Source of the DNA: Christensenella sp964494645
GTDB taxonomy: Bacteria > Bacillota > Clostridia > Christensenellales > Christensenellaceae
Assembly (NCBI GenBank): GCA_964494645.1
Contig: CAZBSH010000009.1
Coordinates: 1-52,315 of the forward strand
Reading direction: 5' to 3'
DNA length: 52,315 nt
The position numbers were made by a program, and so were the translations under genes. Of the stretch, positions 1 through 7,884 are shown in pieces. The stretch's first letter is position 1. Every line of letters begins with the position of its first letter. The notes beneath the pieces are model-generated. The model was not told the origin of the DNA and searched no databases. It saw only the letters and a list, made by a program, of their open reading frames with translations.

Positions 1-367
1 CAACAACGGCATTTTTATTGGAGTTTTCCTCCATCACGTCCTTGTTGCTGTTTTTGATCAAGCTCAAAATCGAATCATCTGTCGTATTCGCCTTACGCAC
101 CAGCGCGCGCGAATACCGGTAAATAATATATGTTTTTGCGAGAACGAATTTTTTCTCGTCCATCAGCTTCTGCTCGATGATATCCTGGATATCCTCGACC
201 AGTATCCGGCTGCGGTTTTTCTGTTCGATGCCTGCGACAATTGCCTCAATCTTCTCTTCCGCTATTTTTTCCGTTTCCTCTACCTCGGCGTTCGCCTTGC
301 GGATCGCAGTCGCAATCTTGCTCCTGTCATACTCCACACAGCTGCCGTCTCTCTTGATGACCTGCAT
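1..367 (-). CDS. nrdD: Anaerobic ribonucleoside-triphosphate reductase (class III), N-terminal part only
   Basis: Only the first ~122 codons are in the window; the gene runs off the left edge. The start is ATG at 367, preceded by AGGAGAG. The protein opens with MQVIKRDG and continues as an ATP-cone regulatory domain, the allosteric nucleotide-binding module at the N terminus of NrdD. Near residue 100 come NTTDDSILSLI and then DVMEENSNKNA, both typical of the entry into the NrdD catalytic domain. Class III reductases make deoxyribonucleotides from NTPs with a glycyl radical, so this is a fifth glycyl radical enzyme in the window, unrelated in role to the GRE island. The radical-bearing C terminus and any nrdG lie outside. 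Confidence 0.9.
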   Translation of the reverse strand, partial: MQVIKRDGSCVEYDRSKIATAIRKANAEVEETEKIAEEKIEAIVAGIEQKNRSRILVEDIQDIIEQKLMDEKKFVLAKTYIIYRYSRALVRKANTTDDSILSLIKNSNKDVMEENSNKNAVV

Positions 368-472
368 GTTAAGCTCTCCTTTATTTGATGATACCAAAAG
401 ATATATTAACATAGATAAACGGATATGTCCACAACATATCGTGTTTCATAAAATAAATATACACTATATTTA

Positions 473-506
473 GTAAAAACAAAACAGACCCCCGAGAGCG
501 CCTGTT
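473..506 (-). terminator. Probable intrinsic terminator of the thioesterase gene
   Basis: On the minus strand a seven-pair stem (483-489 with 500-506, one G-U pair) encloses a GC-rich loop and is followed by a T-rich tract. It lies directly downstream of the thioesterase stop at 542 and before nrdD. The stem is short, so confidence is moderate. Confidence 0.45.
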
Positions 507-541
507 TGTAAACAAATCTATTGCGTTGTATACCGCTTCCT

Positions 542-946
542 TCACAGCCCGATGCTTCCTTCCTTGATAAAACCTGTCGCCGTCACATACGCGATGTTTG
601 TACCAAGGTCGTCATATACCTCCACCTCATAAAGACACGTCCTGCGCGTGGACGATATTTCCTTTGCGCACGCCATCAGCTTCCTGCCTTTGGGCGGTCG
701 GTGATACGTGATGTTATTGGAAAGAGAAACCACGTTCCCGTGTTTGCAATTTGCCGCGACCGCAAATGTAAAATCCGCAATTGTAAAAATCATCCCCCCC
801 TGCACCACATTGCCCGCGTTCAGGTGCTTATCTTCTATCAATACGCCGCATATACATTCTCCTGCGTCCGCGCTTTCGATACTGATGCCCAGCCCTTTCA
901 CAAAACGATCCCTCTCAAAAAATTCCTTGATGCGTTCTATCTCCAC
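542..946 (-). CDS. PaaI/YbgC-type hotdog-fold thioesterase
   Basis: A 134-residue single hotdog domain, the usual length for the PaaI thioesterase family, which hydrolyses acyl- or aryl-CoA thioesters in the cytoplasm. The signature is the central helix segment, residues ~43-60: LNAGNVVQGGMIFTIADF. It has the G-G and the acidic Asp typical of the active site. This is followed by NITYHRPPKG, the beta strand that lines the CoA channel. The gene is monocistronic, divergent from deoC, with a terminator downstream. Nothing ties it to the sugar genes. The CoA substrate cannot be predicted. Confidence 0.82.
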   Translation of the reverse strand: MEIERIKEFFERDRFVKGLGISIESADAGECICGVLIEDKHLNAGNVVQGGMIFTIADFTFAVAANCKHGNVVSLSNNITYHRPPKGRKLMACAKEISSTRRTCLYEVEVYDDLGTNIAYVTATGFIKEGSIGL

Positions 947-1038
947 TCTCTTTTCCTCCTGCTTAAGCTGTTCCTATTATACTACTTTTTGTTAATAGAT
1001 ACCGTATCATTTTCAACAATTTTTTTTGCTTTTTCCCA

Positions 1039-1067
1039 TTGACATTGCCCATGCTCTCGCTTATGAT
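1039..1067 (+). promoter_or_regulatory. Sigma-A promoter of deoC
   Basis: TTGACA at 1039-1044 and TATGAT at 1062-1067 are separated by exactly 17 bp. The predicted start is about 30 bp before the GGAGG ribosome binding site of the downstream aldolase gene. Confidence 0.8.
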
Positions 1068-1105
1068 AATACTGTTTTAAATGACTTTTCGGAGGCCTTA
1101 CCCCT

Positions 1106-1810
1106 ATGTTTTCATTAGAAGATATTCCAAGAATCATTGATATGACTTCTATTTACGCGGATTCGCGTTTGCAGGATATTGACCGCGTATGCGATATTGC
1201 CAAGGCGTACCATTGCGCTTCTACCATTGTCTTTCCGTGCTATCTCTCCTATACCATCAAGAACACCATCGGGTATGAGGACATTTTACACGGAAGCGTG
1301 ACGGGCTTTCCTTTTGGCGGAGAATTGACGTCCGCTAAGGTATACGAGGCAAAACAACTCGAGCTGATGGGCGCGCAGGAGATCGATATGGTCATGAACG
1401 TCGGCGCGTTCCTTTCGGGGAATCAAAAGTATGCCAAACAAGACATGGCTACCGTATGCGAGTCTGTCAAAATTCCCGTGAAGGTCATCATCGAAACGGC
1501 ATTTTTAGATGACAAACAGATCGCTACAGCCGCAGAGCTTGCAGTAAGCGCAGGCGCAAAATTTGTCAAAACGAGTACAGGACTGCATAACAAACCCACG
1601 ACCGTAGATATGATCAAGATCATCAAAGACGCAATCGGCGACAGCGCGTTGATCAAAGCTTCAGGCGGCATACGCGACCTGGATACGATCCTTGCAATGA
1701 TTGATGCGGGCGCGGATCGTTTTGGTCTTGGCGTACGCAGCGCAGAACCCATTCTTCGAGAGATAGATACGCGGCTTGCGCGAGAGAGCCTGATGGATTA
1801 CATCAAATAA
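1106..1810 (+). CDS. deoC: Deoxyribose-phosphate aldolase (DeoC family)
   Basis: A 234-residue class I (Schiff-base) aldolase of the DeoC/LacD superfamily. DeoC cleaves 2-deoxyribose-5-phosphate to glyceraldehyde-3-phosphate and acetaldehyde. Visible family motifs are EIDMVMN (residue ~95, the acid/base Asp), FVKTSTGL (residue ~153, with the Schiff-base Lys) and IKASGGIR (residue ~182, the second essential Lys). The usual N-terminal IDHTLL is here IDMTSIYAD, so the His is replaced by Met, a mild divergence. The gene has its own promoter and terminator and stands alone, convergent with the alcohol dehydrogenase operon. No deoxynucleoside phosphorylase or phosphopentomutase is adjacent, so a role with another deoxy-sugar phosphate from the neighbouring pathway is possible. 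Confidence 0.85.
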   Translation: MFSLEDIPRIIDMTSIYADSRLQDIDRVCDIAKAYHCASTIVFPCYLSYTIKNTIGYEDILHGSVTGFPFGGELTSAKVYEAKQLELMGAQEIDMVMNVGAFLSGNQKYAKQDMATVCESVKIPVKVIIETAFLDDKQIATAAELAVSAGAKFVKTSTGLHNKPTTVDMIKIIKDAIGDSALIKASGGIRDLDTILAMIDAGADRFGLGVRSAEPILREIDTRLARESLMDYIK

Positions 1811-1819
1811 AGCAGATAT

Positions 1820-1843
1820 GGAGTGCTTATGCGCTCCTTTTTT
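1820..1843 (+). terminator. Intrinsic terminator of deoC
   Basis: GGAGTGC (1820-1826), loop TTAT, GCGCTCC (1831-1837) form a seven-pair stem with one G-U pair, followed by a run of Ts, 10 bp after the deoC stop codon. Confidence 0.8.
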
Positions 1844-1850
1844 ATGCACA

Positions 1851-1880
1851 AAAAAGCCGCATCCAAAAAACGCGGCCTTC
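1851..1880 (-). terminator. Intrinsic terminator of the kinase-aldolase-ADH operon
   Basis: GCCGC (1856-1860) pairs with GCGGC (1872-1876). On the minus strand the stem is followed by a run of Ts (A-run at 1850-1855 on plus). It sits about 20 bp after the stop of the iron alcohol dehydrogenase gene and is back to back with the deoC terminator. Confidence 0.7.
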
Positions 1881-1895
1881 TTGTTGTTTGACAGT

Positions 1896-3068
1896 CTATC
1901 GGTAAGACTGCTTGAGAATATCGATAATATCGGTTTTTTTAAGCTCGTAAATATCCACAGAATCAATGCCCACTTCATCCACAACAATATCCGCAATACG
2001 CTCAAAATCCTTTTGCTCCATGCCGTATTCTGACAGCTTCAGCGCACGTACGCCTGTCTTTTCAAGCATCTTTACCAGCCCGTTTAAGAAATTTTGTCCT
2101 TTGTCTTGCTCAACAGGTGTCTCTCCCATGATCGTCCCCAGCTGCTCGAGCATCTCCGGCACAAGTGCTTTTATTTTTTTGTAATATGCCTCCGCAAGTA
2201 CGATCAAGCTCGTCCCGTGAGGCAATTTGGGAAACAATCCCCCTAGGCACTGCCCAATGATATGGTGTGATGTCGTATTGATGAGCGCCTGCGTATATCC
2301 GCTCAATACATCAGCCGCAAACATAATGTTTGTACGCGCCTCTTCATTCGTTCCGTCCTCCGCGACGACAGGCAGCCACTTTGTTACCGTACGCACCGAT
2401 TCCGCGCCATAGATGTCCACCAGCCTGTTTTTATTTTGGTTGACGATATAACATTCCGCCGCATGGAAGAAAGCGTCAAATCCCTGATAGATCGTCAAAT
2501 TGCGCGGCAAAGACATTGTGATCTGCGGATCAATAAAGGATATCTGCGGAAAGATCGCGTCTACCGCAAAATCAAGTTTTTCCCCTGTTTTTTCATTGGT
2601 GATCACACAATACGGGTCCGTCTCCGTTCCCGTACCCGCTGTTGTCGAAACCGCCACCACCGGCGCAGCATTGCTGATCTCTTTGCGTCCGCCCGATCCG
2701 GTATTGGCGTAATCCCAAAGATCGCCGGGGTTCTTGAGCATGATTGCAATGGCTTTTGCAGAATCTATCGTGCTTCCACCGCCCAGACCAATGCAAAAAT
2801 CACATCCCTCGCGCCGCGCAATAGCAACACCCTTCATCACATCTTCACGTGTCGGGTTAGGCATCACATGATCGTTTACCACAACATCCACGCCGTTTTT
2901 CCTAAGCAAGCCAACCACCCGCCCAAGCAAACCGGACGGCTCGATAAATCCGTCTTGCAATACGCATAGAAGCGCTCTTTTGCCCGGCATAGGCATACTG
3001 CCAAGTTCCTCCAACCTTCCGTTTCCGAACACAACACGTGTCGGAATAAAACTATCTGCATGAAACAT
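1896..3068 (-). CDS. Iron-containing alcohol dehydrogenase (FucO/DhaT-like)
   Basis: A 390-residue group III metal-dependent alcohol dehydrogenase that interconverts an aldehyde and an alcohol with NAD(H). The nucleotide site is GGGSTIDSAK (residue ~97) with TTAGTGTE (~142). The metal site follows the family pattern: an Asp/His pair in GFDAFFHA (~195), a His in SHHIIGQCLGG and a His in LPHGT (~275). I chose ATG at 3068, with AGGTG six bases upstream; an in-frame GTG lies nine bases earlier. It is the last gene of a kinase, class II aldolase, ADH operon. There it most likely reduces the short aldehyde released by the aldolase (lactaldehyde or glycolaldehyde) to a diol, as FucO does. That substrate is inferred from context, not proven. 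Confidence 0.85.
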   Translation of the reverse strand: MFHADSFIPTRVVFGNGRLEELGSMPMPGKRALLCVLQDGFIEPSGLLGRVVGLLRKNGVDVVVNDHVMPNPTREDVMKGVAIARREGCDFCIGLGGGSTIDSAKAIAIMLKNPGDLWDYANTGSGGRKEISNAAPVVAVSTTAGTGTETDPYCVITNEKTGEKLDFAVDAIFPQISFIDPQITMSLPRNLTIYQGFDAFFHAAECYIVNQNKNRLVDIYGAESVRTVTKWLPVVAEDGTNEEARTNIMFAADVLSGYTQALINTTSHHIIGQCLGGLFPKLPHGTSLIVLAEAYYKKIKALVPEMLEQLGTIMGETPVEQDKGQNFLNGLVKMLEKTGVRALKLSEYGMEQKDFERIADIVVDEVGIDSVDIYELKKTDIIDILKQSYR

Positions 3069-3088
3069 TTTCTTCACCTTTCCCCTTT

Positions 3089-3706
3089 CTATAAATGAAG
3101 CAGAAATTCCACTTCCTCCTCCGGCAGATCGTTTTCTTTACCGATCAACCGGGAAATCACGCATATCTTTGCGGCGCTCTCCACCGATTCCAGCTTATTG
3201 AGCGCATCATAAGCCGTTTTTCCCACTGCCAACACACCATGGTTTGCAAGTAACATAATATCCTTGCCTTTTTTCAATACCTCCCGCGCTCCGGCATAAA
3301 TACTATCCGACCCCGGACGACCGTATGCAAGAACCTCCACTTCCTTGTGATCCCACAAAAGCTCCGCGTGCGCATAGGATACAAACGGCATATTACACAT
3401 GGCAAACGCAGTCAAAAACGGTGCGTGTGAATGCACCACACCACCGATATCCCCGCGCAAATCATACATCGCGGCGTGCATCTTCAGCTCGGAAGAAGGC
3501 GGGTATACTCCCGCAACCTGTTGTTGTTCCTCGTTAAATACCGCGATCATCTCACCTGTCAGCCATTCTTTGTTTTTACCCGATGGCGTGATATACAAAT
3601 ACCCGTCGCGCTTTACAGATACATTGCCCTCATAAGCGTTGGTCAACTGCTTTTCATCCATGCGTTTCGCAACGCGCAATACTTCCCTGATCGCTTCACT
3701 TTCCAT
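3089..3706 (-). CDS. Class II aldolase/adducin family (fuculose-1-phosphate aldolase-like)
   Basis: A 205-residue zinc-dependent sugar-phosphate aldolase of the FucA/AraD family, which splits a ketose-1-phosphate into dihydroxyacetone phosphate and an aldehyde. Motifs in order: NAYEGNVSV (phosphate binding, ~24), TPSGK (~41), SSELKMHAAMY with the catalytic Glu (~70), HSHAPF with two zinc-binding His (~91), and ANHGVL with the third zinc His (~150). The start is ATG at 3706 with AGGAAG upstream. A longer reading frame to 3889 would overlap the kinase gene and has no matching N-terminal motif, so I rejected it. The gene lies 13 bp after the kinase and 20 bp before the ADH, which fits kinase, then aldolase, then aldehyde reductase. 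The exact sugar (fuculose, rhamnulose or a pentulose phosphate) cannot be told. Confidence 0.85.
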   Translation of the reverse strand: MESEAIREVLRVAKRMDEKQLTNAYEGNVSVKRDGYLYITPSGKNKEWLTGEMIAVFNEEQQQVAGVYPPSSELKMHAAMYDLRGDIGGVVHSHAPFLTAFAMCNMPFVSYAHAELLWDHKEVEVLAYGRPGSDSIYAGAREVLKKGKDIMLLANHGVLAVGKTAYDALNKLESVESAAKICVISRLIGKENDLPEEEVEFLLHL

Positions 3707-3719
3707 TTTGCTTCCTTTC

Positions 3720-4631
3720 TTACAGAGCAAACACCCGCGCGACTTCCTCATACGTCGGGATCGATCGGAACGACCCTTTTTTCTGCACACTGACAGAAGA
3801 CACCGCGTTAGCAAACCGCGCTGCTCCAAACAGATCTTTTCCCTTCCATATCCCGACGGCAATCCCCGCATTGAACGAATCTCCCGCACCGGTGGTATCT
3901 ACAGCCTTGACCTTGTACGCATCGATCATCTCTGTTTTTTGTCCGTCGGAAGCAAATGCGCCGCGCTCTCCCAGCGTGATCACAACATTCTTCACGCCTT
4001 TCTCGTGGAAAAACGCACAAGCCTCCATCACGCTTTTTTCGTTATCTACCGCAAACCCGCAATATCCCGCCGCTTCGCTCTCGTTCGGCGTAATAATATC
4101 AATATATTGATAAAGCCCTTCCGGGATTTCTCTCACAGGCGCAGGATTGACAATAGTCGCCGCACCATAGCCCTTTGCCATCTTCATTGCATATTCACAC
4201 GTTTCCATCGGTAGCATAAACTCCGTCATCACAACCTTGGCATCCCTGATCGCATCACGGTTCCGTTCCACATAAGCGGGTGTCACCGCTTTGTCCGCCG
4301 CATGAACAATACTGATCGCGTTTGCGCCTCCTTCCTCTACCAGTACAAACGCCGATCCGCAAAACATATCTTTTGCCATCCCGATCCGCTCACAATTAAC
4401 CCCCGCCCACGCAAGATCACTTTTTACAAGCGATAAATTCGGGTCAAGCTCCCCCATCATGCTCAAAAAGCAAGTAGGTACGCCCAGCCGCGCGACCGCG
4501 CCGATCTGTATCGCTCCTTTGCCGCCGATTGCCATGCTCAGCGAATCTCCAAACACCGTTTCCCCCGGCTCCGGCAATCGTTTGTTGTGTACGATATAAT
4601 CCACATTGATACTTCCCACATGCGTGATCAC
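3720..4631 (-). CDS. PfkB-family carbohydrate kinase (ribokinase-like), kinase 1
   Basis: A 303-residue ribokinase-fold sugar kinase. It begins VGSINVDYI (substrate-binding Asp in a NxDxxxx context), has GGKGA at ~37 and the ATP/catalytic motif DTTGAGDSFNAG at ~247. The start is GTG at 4631, six bases after GAGGTGG. It is first in the kinase-aldolase-ADH operon, downstream of a TTACATATGTGCT operator. It strongly resembles kinase 3 at 27537-28457, so the two are probably duplicates. In ribokinases the sequence after GGKGA is Asn-Gln and the Asn contacts the sugar. Here it is Ile (GGKGAIQ), while kinase 3 keeps Asn. The substrate may therefore differ from ribose and from that of its paralogue. 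Confidence 0.85.
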   Translation of the reverse strand: MITHVGSINVDYIVHNKRLPEPGETVFGDSLSMAIGGKGAIQIGAVARLGVPTCFLSMMGELDPNLSLVKSDLAWAGVNCERIGMAKDMFCGSAFVLVEEGGANAISIVHAADKAVTPAYVERNRDAIRDAKVVMTEFMLPMETCEYAMKMAKGYGAATIVNPAPVREIPEGLYQYIDIITPNESEAAGYCGFAVDNEKSVMEACAFFHEKGVKNVVITLGERGAFASDGQKTEMIDAYKVKAVDTTGAGDSFNAGIAVGIWKGKDLFGAARFANAVSSVSVQKKGSFRSIPTYEEVARVFAL

Positions 4632-4655
4632 TTTTGTCCACCTCTTTTTTAATAA

Positions 4656-4668
4656 TTACATATGTGCT
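4656..4668 (-). promoter_or_regulatory. Candidate operator TTACATATGTGCT upstream of kinase 1
   Basis: This 13-bp near-palindrome is repeated exactly at 39350-39362, before the MFS/GRE operon, in the same orientation relative to the minus-strand gene it precedes. It lies about 30 bp downstream of a plausible -10 element, where a bound repressor would block transcription. The SorC-type regulator is the best candidate ligand-responsive binder; the divergent AraC protein is the alternative. Confidence 0.6.
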
Positions 4669-4699
4669 CTTTATTGACTTTAGTGCCTATTCGTTTATA

Positions 4700-4728
4700 A
4701 TTATAATAACAGTTAAAAAAAATGTACA
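4700..4728 (-). promoter_or_regulatory. Probable promoter of the kinase-aldolase-ADH operon
   Basis: On the minus strand TGTACA (plus 4723-4728) and a perfect TATAAT (plus 4700-4705) are separated by 17 bp. The -10 is perfect and the -35 is weak, as expected for an activated promoter. The divergent AraC gene starts 45 bp away. Confidence 0.55.
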
Positions 4729-4773
4729 TCAATATATTGCCGTAAATTATCATTATCATAGCTAGGTGACTAT

Positions 4774-5682
4774 ATGCATATCACATATCTGTCCAGCGAC
4801 CAAACGCTTCGAAAATTGAACCAGGATGCCTCGCTCGAGATCTACCTCGACCAAATTGAACATTCGCGGCACGGTAATATTCCGTGGCAGCGCGGCAGTA
4901 TCCCCTGGCATTGGCACGCAGAAATCGAATTTGCCGTCGCAACCCGCGGCGCGACCGAGCTGTGCGTTGCGGAAGATATGATCGTCTTGCGTGAGGGCGA
5001 AGGCATTTTTGTCAACAGCAGCCAGCTCCATTGCATCCGCCCCCTTCGCGGCGACGACTCCTCTCTGTTTACCGTGGCGGTCAATCCTCGCCTCTTGAGC
5101 AGCAGCGGTTTTGATCTTCTGTCCACCAAATATGTGCTCCCCCATATCGGGGATACCGCAGTCAAATATGCAAAGCTTTGTCCGCTCGTTTTGTGGCAAA
5201 AACAAGCGCTTAGCTATCTTGATCATATACGCGACATATCCGCTACGCCTTCTTTTGGCTTTGAGTTTGATATGCGTAATGCTTTGTGCTGCATATGGTT
5301 GTTACTCTTACAAAATGTTTTCAATACGCCTGCCACGTCTTCCCGTACCGACGCGGACGACGATTTGCGAATCAAGCGCGCGCTCGCCTTCATACACGAG
5401 CACTATACCGACGATATCTCGCTGAGCGATATCAGCCGCGCCATTAACCTGAGTAAAAGCGAATGCTGCCGCTCGTTTCAGCGCGTTCTACGCACAACAC
5501 CTGTCGATTCGCTGATCGCCTATCGTCTGGAACGCGCCGCAGCGCTTCTGTTGGATACCGCTCTTCCGGTAAGTACGATCGCAACCATGACAGGCTTTAA
5601 CAGCCTCAGCTACTTCAGCAAGCTCTTTCACGAACGGATAGGCTGTACCCCGAGAACGTACCGCTGTCCGCCAAAAAAATGA
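4774..5682 (+). CDS. AraC-family transcriptional regulator with N-terminal cupin domain
   Basis: A 302-residue two-domain regulator. Residues ~1-150 form a cupin-like ligand-sensing domain (WHWHAEIEF at ~46 and a GEGIFVNSSQLH strand pair at ~77). The C-terminal ~100 residues contain two helix-turn-helix motifs. The first is ISLSDISRAINLSKSECCRSFQ. The second ends in the AraC signature: VSTIATMTGFNSLSYFSKLF, then HERIGCTPRTYR. The gene is divergent from the kinase-aldolase-ADH operon with a 142-bp shared promoter region, the usual arrangement for a local activator of a sugar pathway. It probably activates kinase 1 transcription in response to a sugar, but no direct-repeat AraC site was identified with certainty. 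Confidence 0.88.
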   Translation: MHITYLSSDQTLRKLNQDASLEIYLDQIEHSRHGNIPWQRGSIPWHWHAEIEFAVATRGATELCVAEDMIVLREGEGIFVNSSQLHCIRPLRGDDSSLFTVAVNPRLLSSSGFDLLSTKYVLPHIGDTAVKYAKLCPLVLWQKQALSYLDHIRDISATPSFGFEFDMRNALCCIWLLLLQNVFNTPATSSRTDADDDLRIKRALAFIHEHYTDDISLSDISRAINLSKSECCRSFQRVLRTTPVDSLIAYRLERAAALLLDTALPVSTIATMTGFNSLSYFSKLFHERIGCTPRTYRCPPKK

Positions 5683-5683
5683 T

Positions 5684-5721
5684 ATCAAAAAAGCTTTGCA
5701 CTGCTGCAAAGCTTTTTTGAT
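5684..5721. terminator. Bidirectional intrinsic terminator between araC-type gene and metY
   Basis: A perfect 17-bp inverted repeat (5684-5700 and 5705-5721, 4-nt loop) has an A/T-rich base giving U-runs in both directions. It serves the two convergent genes. Confidence 0.9.
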
Positions 5722-5730
5722 CGTTGTATA

Positions 5731-6990
5731 TCAGATACTCGCAAACCCGCGTTTTAAATCGTCAAGGATATCCTCAATATTTTCGATGCCCACCGACAAG
5801 CGGATCATCCCCGGCGTGATACCCGCTGCCGCAAGCTGTTCATCGTTCAATTGACGGTGCGTTTCGCTCGCCGGATGCAGCACACATGTTTTCACGGTCG
5901 CCACATGCACCACGTTAGACGCCATCTCCAGGCTATCCATAAATTTGATAGCCGCGTCCCGTCCTCCCCTTAAGGAAAAGGCAATCACGCCACTCGCGCC
6001 GTTAGGCAAGTATTTTTGCCCCAGTTCGTGATATTTATCGCCCACCAGCGAAGGATAACTCACACTCTGTACCTGCTCGTGTGATTTCAAAAATTTCGCG
6101 ACATCAAACGCATTGGCACTGTGCCGTTCCATGCGGAGTGCAAGCGTTTCCAATCCCAAATTCAGTAAAAATGCGCCGTGTGCTGTGGGGCTCGCCCCAA
6201 TATCACGCATCAGCTGTACACGCGCTTTTGTGATATACGCAAGCTTGCCGAATGCCTCCGTATAAACCGTGCCGTGATAACTTTCGTCCGGCTGCGTAAG
6301 ACCCGGATAGTCCTTCCAGTCAAAATTACCGCTGTCCACAATCACACCACCCAGTTGTACCGCGTGTCCGTCCATATATTTGGATGTGGAATGCGTCACA
6401 ATATCCGCGCCAAATTCAAACGGACGGCAAAGCATCGGCGTTGCAAACGTATTGTCCACCACCAGCGGCACTCCGTGCCGGTGCGCCAGCTTTGCAAAAC
6501 GCTCGATATCAAATACCGAGATCGCCGGATTCGCAATCGTTTCACCAAATACGAGCCTGGTATTGGGGCGAAACGCCTTCTCAATCTCCTCATTTGATGC
6601 ATTTTGATCAACAAACGTCGTCTCGATACCCAGCTTCTCAAGCGTCACGCCAAACAAGTTGATCGTTCCGCCGTATATCTCCGAAGCGCACACCATATGA
6701 TCTCCCGCACCCATGATATTCAAAATCGCGATCATGTTCGCACTCTGCCCGGAAGCCGTACACATTGCGCCCACGCCGCCTTCCAAAGCCGCAATCTTCT
6801 CTTCCACATATCCTACTGTCGGGTTCGCAAGACGCGTATAAAAGTATCCCGCCGCCTTCAAATCAAACAGATCGCCAATATGCTCCGTCGAATCGTAGTC
6901 AAAGGTCGTCGACTGGTAAATAGGCAATGCATGCGGCTCGCCGTTTTTAGGTTTCCATCCTTCATGCAGGCATTTCGTTTCGATTCTCAT
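5731..6990 (-). CDS. metY: O-acetylhomoserine sulfhydrylase (Cys/Met metabolism PLP enzyme)
   Basis: A 419-residue PLP-dependent enzyme of the Cys/Met metabolism family. MetY makes homocysteine from O-acetylhomoserine and sulfide. It begins with the typical ETKCLHEGW and PIYQSTTF. YTRLANPT (~51) and ASGQSAN (~80) bind the PLP phosphate, VVDNTFATP (~180) supplies the Asp that pairs with the PLP nitrogen, and HSTSKYMDGH (~206) contains the Schiff-base Lys. The length of ~420 fits MetY better than the ~380-residue cystathionine gamma-synthase. GGAGGAT lies seven bases before the start. It is monocistronic and unrelated to the sugar island. Homoserine dehydrogenase, at 44007-45278, supplies its precursor pathway. 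Confidence 0.88.
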   Translation of the reverse strand: MRIETKCLHEGWKPKNGEPHALPIYQSTTFDYDSTEHIGDLFDLKAAGYFYTRLANPTVGYVEEKIAALEGGVGAMCTASGQSANMIAILNIMGAGDHMVCASEIYGGTINLFGVTLEKLGIETTFVDQNASNEEIEKAFRPNTRLVFGETIANPAISVFDIERFAKLAHRHGVPLVVDNTFATPMLCRPFEFGADIVTHSTSKYMDGHAVQLGGVIVDSGNFDWKDYPGLTQPDESYHGTVYTEAFGKLAYITKARVQLMRDIGASPTAHGAFLLNLGLETLALRMERHSANAFDVAKFLKSHEQVQSVSYPSLVGDKYHELGQKYLPNGASGVIAFSLRGGRDAAIKFMDSLEMASNVVHVATVKTCVLHPASETHRQLNDEQLAAAGITPGMIRLSVGIENIEDILDDLKRGFASI

Positions 6991-7036
6991 ATGATGTATC
7001 CTCCATAATTATAAAATATTTTTTAAGCGCGCGCGC

Positions 7037-7771
7037 TCATATCACAATACCACCGTTAGGGCTTATCACCTGCCCCGTAATAAACTTGCTTCGCTCCTCT
7101 GAAAGAAACAATATCGCCTGCGCAATGTCATCCGGTTCCCCGATACATCCAAGCGGTGTCTCCTCCCGCAGCACATCCTTTATGTCCGCATCAAGCGCTG
7201 CGTTCATCTGTGTTTCCACCACGCCGGGCGCAACGCAATTGACCTGTATGCCCGACGGCCCTACTTCCTTCGCAAGCGCTTTTGTAAAACCGATCACCGC
7301 TGCTTTAGAAGCCGAATAGTGTACCTCGCACGAAGCCCCGGCAATCCCCCAGATAGAAGAAACATTGACGATCTTGCCCCGTTTTTCGCTGATCATTTGC
7401 GGAAGTGCCGCCTGCGCACAATAAAACATTCCTTTGATATTAATATCAAACATCCTGTCCCAATCGCCCTCCGTGATATCTGAAAACAGCTTTTGCTGGG
7501 CGACACCCGCATTGTTCACCAATACATCTACGCGGGAAAAAACCTCGCGCGCATAAGAAAACATCTCTTCCACATCTTCGCGCCGCGAAACATCCGCGTA
7601 CACCATCTCCACCGAAGCATGCATCTCCCGCAGCTCGTCGCGCAGCTGTTGCGCATCCTGCTCATGCGTACGGTAATTGATGAGTACGTTATATCCCTCT
7701 TTTGCGAATGCAAGCGCCGTTGCGCGACCGATCCCCCGCGAAGCGCCTGTTATCAGTACCGTCCTGTTCAT
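7037..7771 (-). CDS. SDR-family oxidoreductase (FabG-like)
   Basis: A 244-residue classical short-chain dehydrogenase. The cofactor site TGASRGIG is at ~8 and NNAG at ~87. The catalytic tetrad is visible as Asn (~112), Ser in NVSSIWG (~137) and Tyr/Lys in YSASK (~150). The C-terminal GQVISPNGG strand is typical of 3-oxoacyl-ACP reductase-like members. It lies alone, downstream of the ABC/GRE1 operon but separated from it by an intrinsic terminator, and has its own AAGGAAT ribosome site. It could be a stand-alone FabG homologue or a polyol/sugar dehydrogenase. No fatty-acid genes are nearby, and its position beside a sugar transporter favours the latter slightly. Confidence 0.8.
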   Translation of the reverse strand: MNRTVLITGASRGIGRATALAFAKEGYNVLINYRTHEQDAQQLRDELREMHASVEMVYADVSRREDVEEMFSYAREVFSRVDVLVNNAGVAQQKLFSDITEGDWDRMFDINIKGMFYCAQAALPQMISEKRGKIVNVSSIWGIAGASCEVHYSASKAAVIGFTKALAKEVGPSGIQVNCVAPGVVETQMNAALDADIKDVLREETPLGCIGEPDDIAQAILFLSEERSKFITGQVISPNGGIVI

Positions 7772-7833
7772 AACAGTATTCCTTCCAAATCTTATGCTTC
7801 ATTATAACGCATCCTTCAACGAATGAAAACATC

Positions 7834-7868
7834 AAAAAACAGGCGGTTCAAGCGGAACCGCCTGTTTT
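7834..7868 (-). terminator. Intrinsic terminator of the GRE1-ABC operon
   Basis: A perfect 14-bp stem (7836-7849 with 7855-7868) has a 5-nt loop and is followed on the minus strand by six Ts. It lies 17 bp after the stop of the sugar-binding protein gene and separates that operon from the SDR gene. Confidence 0.88.
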
Positions 7869-7884
7869 ACTGTAAACTGGCTGT

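Noticed and set aside
1423..1752. Open frames opposite deoC and many similar antisense frames elsewhere
   Set aside because: They are shadows of well-supported genes on the other strand, without ribosome sites or family motifs.
3707..3889. Longer N terminus for the class II aldolase
   Set aside because: It lies inside kinase 1 on the same strand, lacks a ribosome site, and the family motif order starts after the ATG at 3706.
4774..4860. The AraC protein as regulator of the GRE operons through the CATATG palindrome
   Set aside because: AraC-type proteins usually bind direct repeats, and the palindrome recurs next to the SorC gene. The AraC protein is kept only as an alternative for the left operon.
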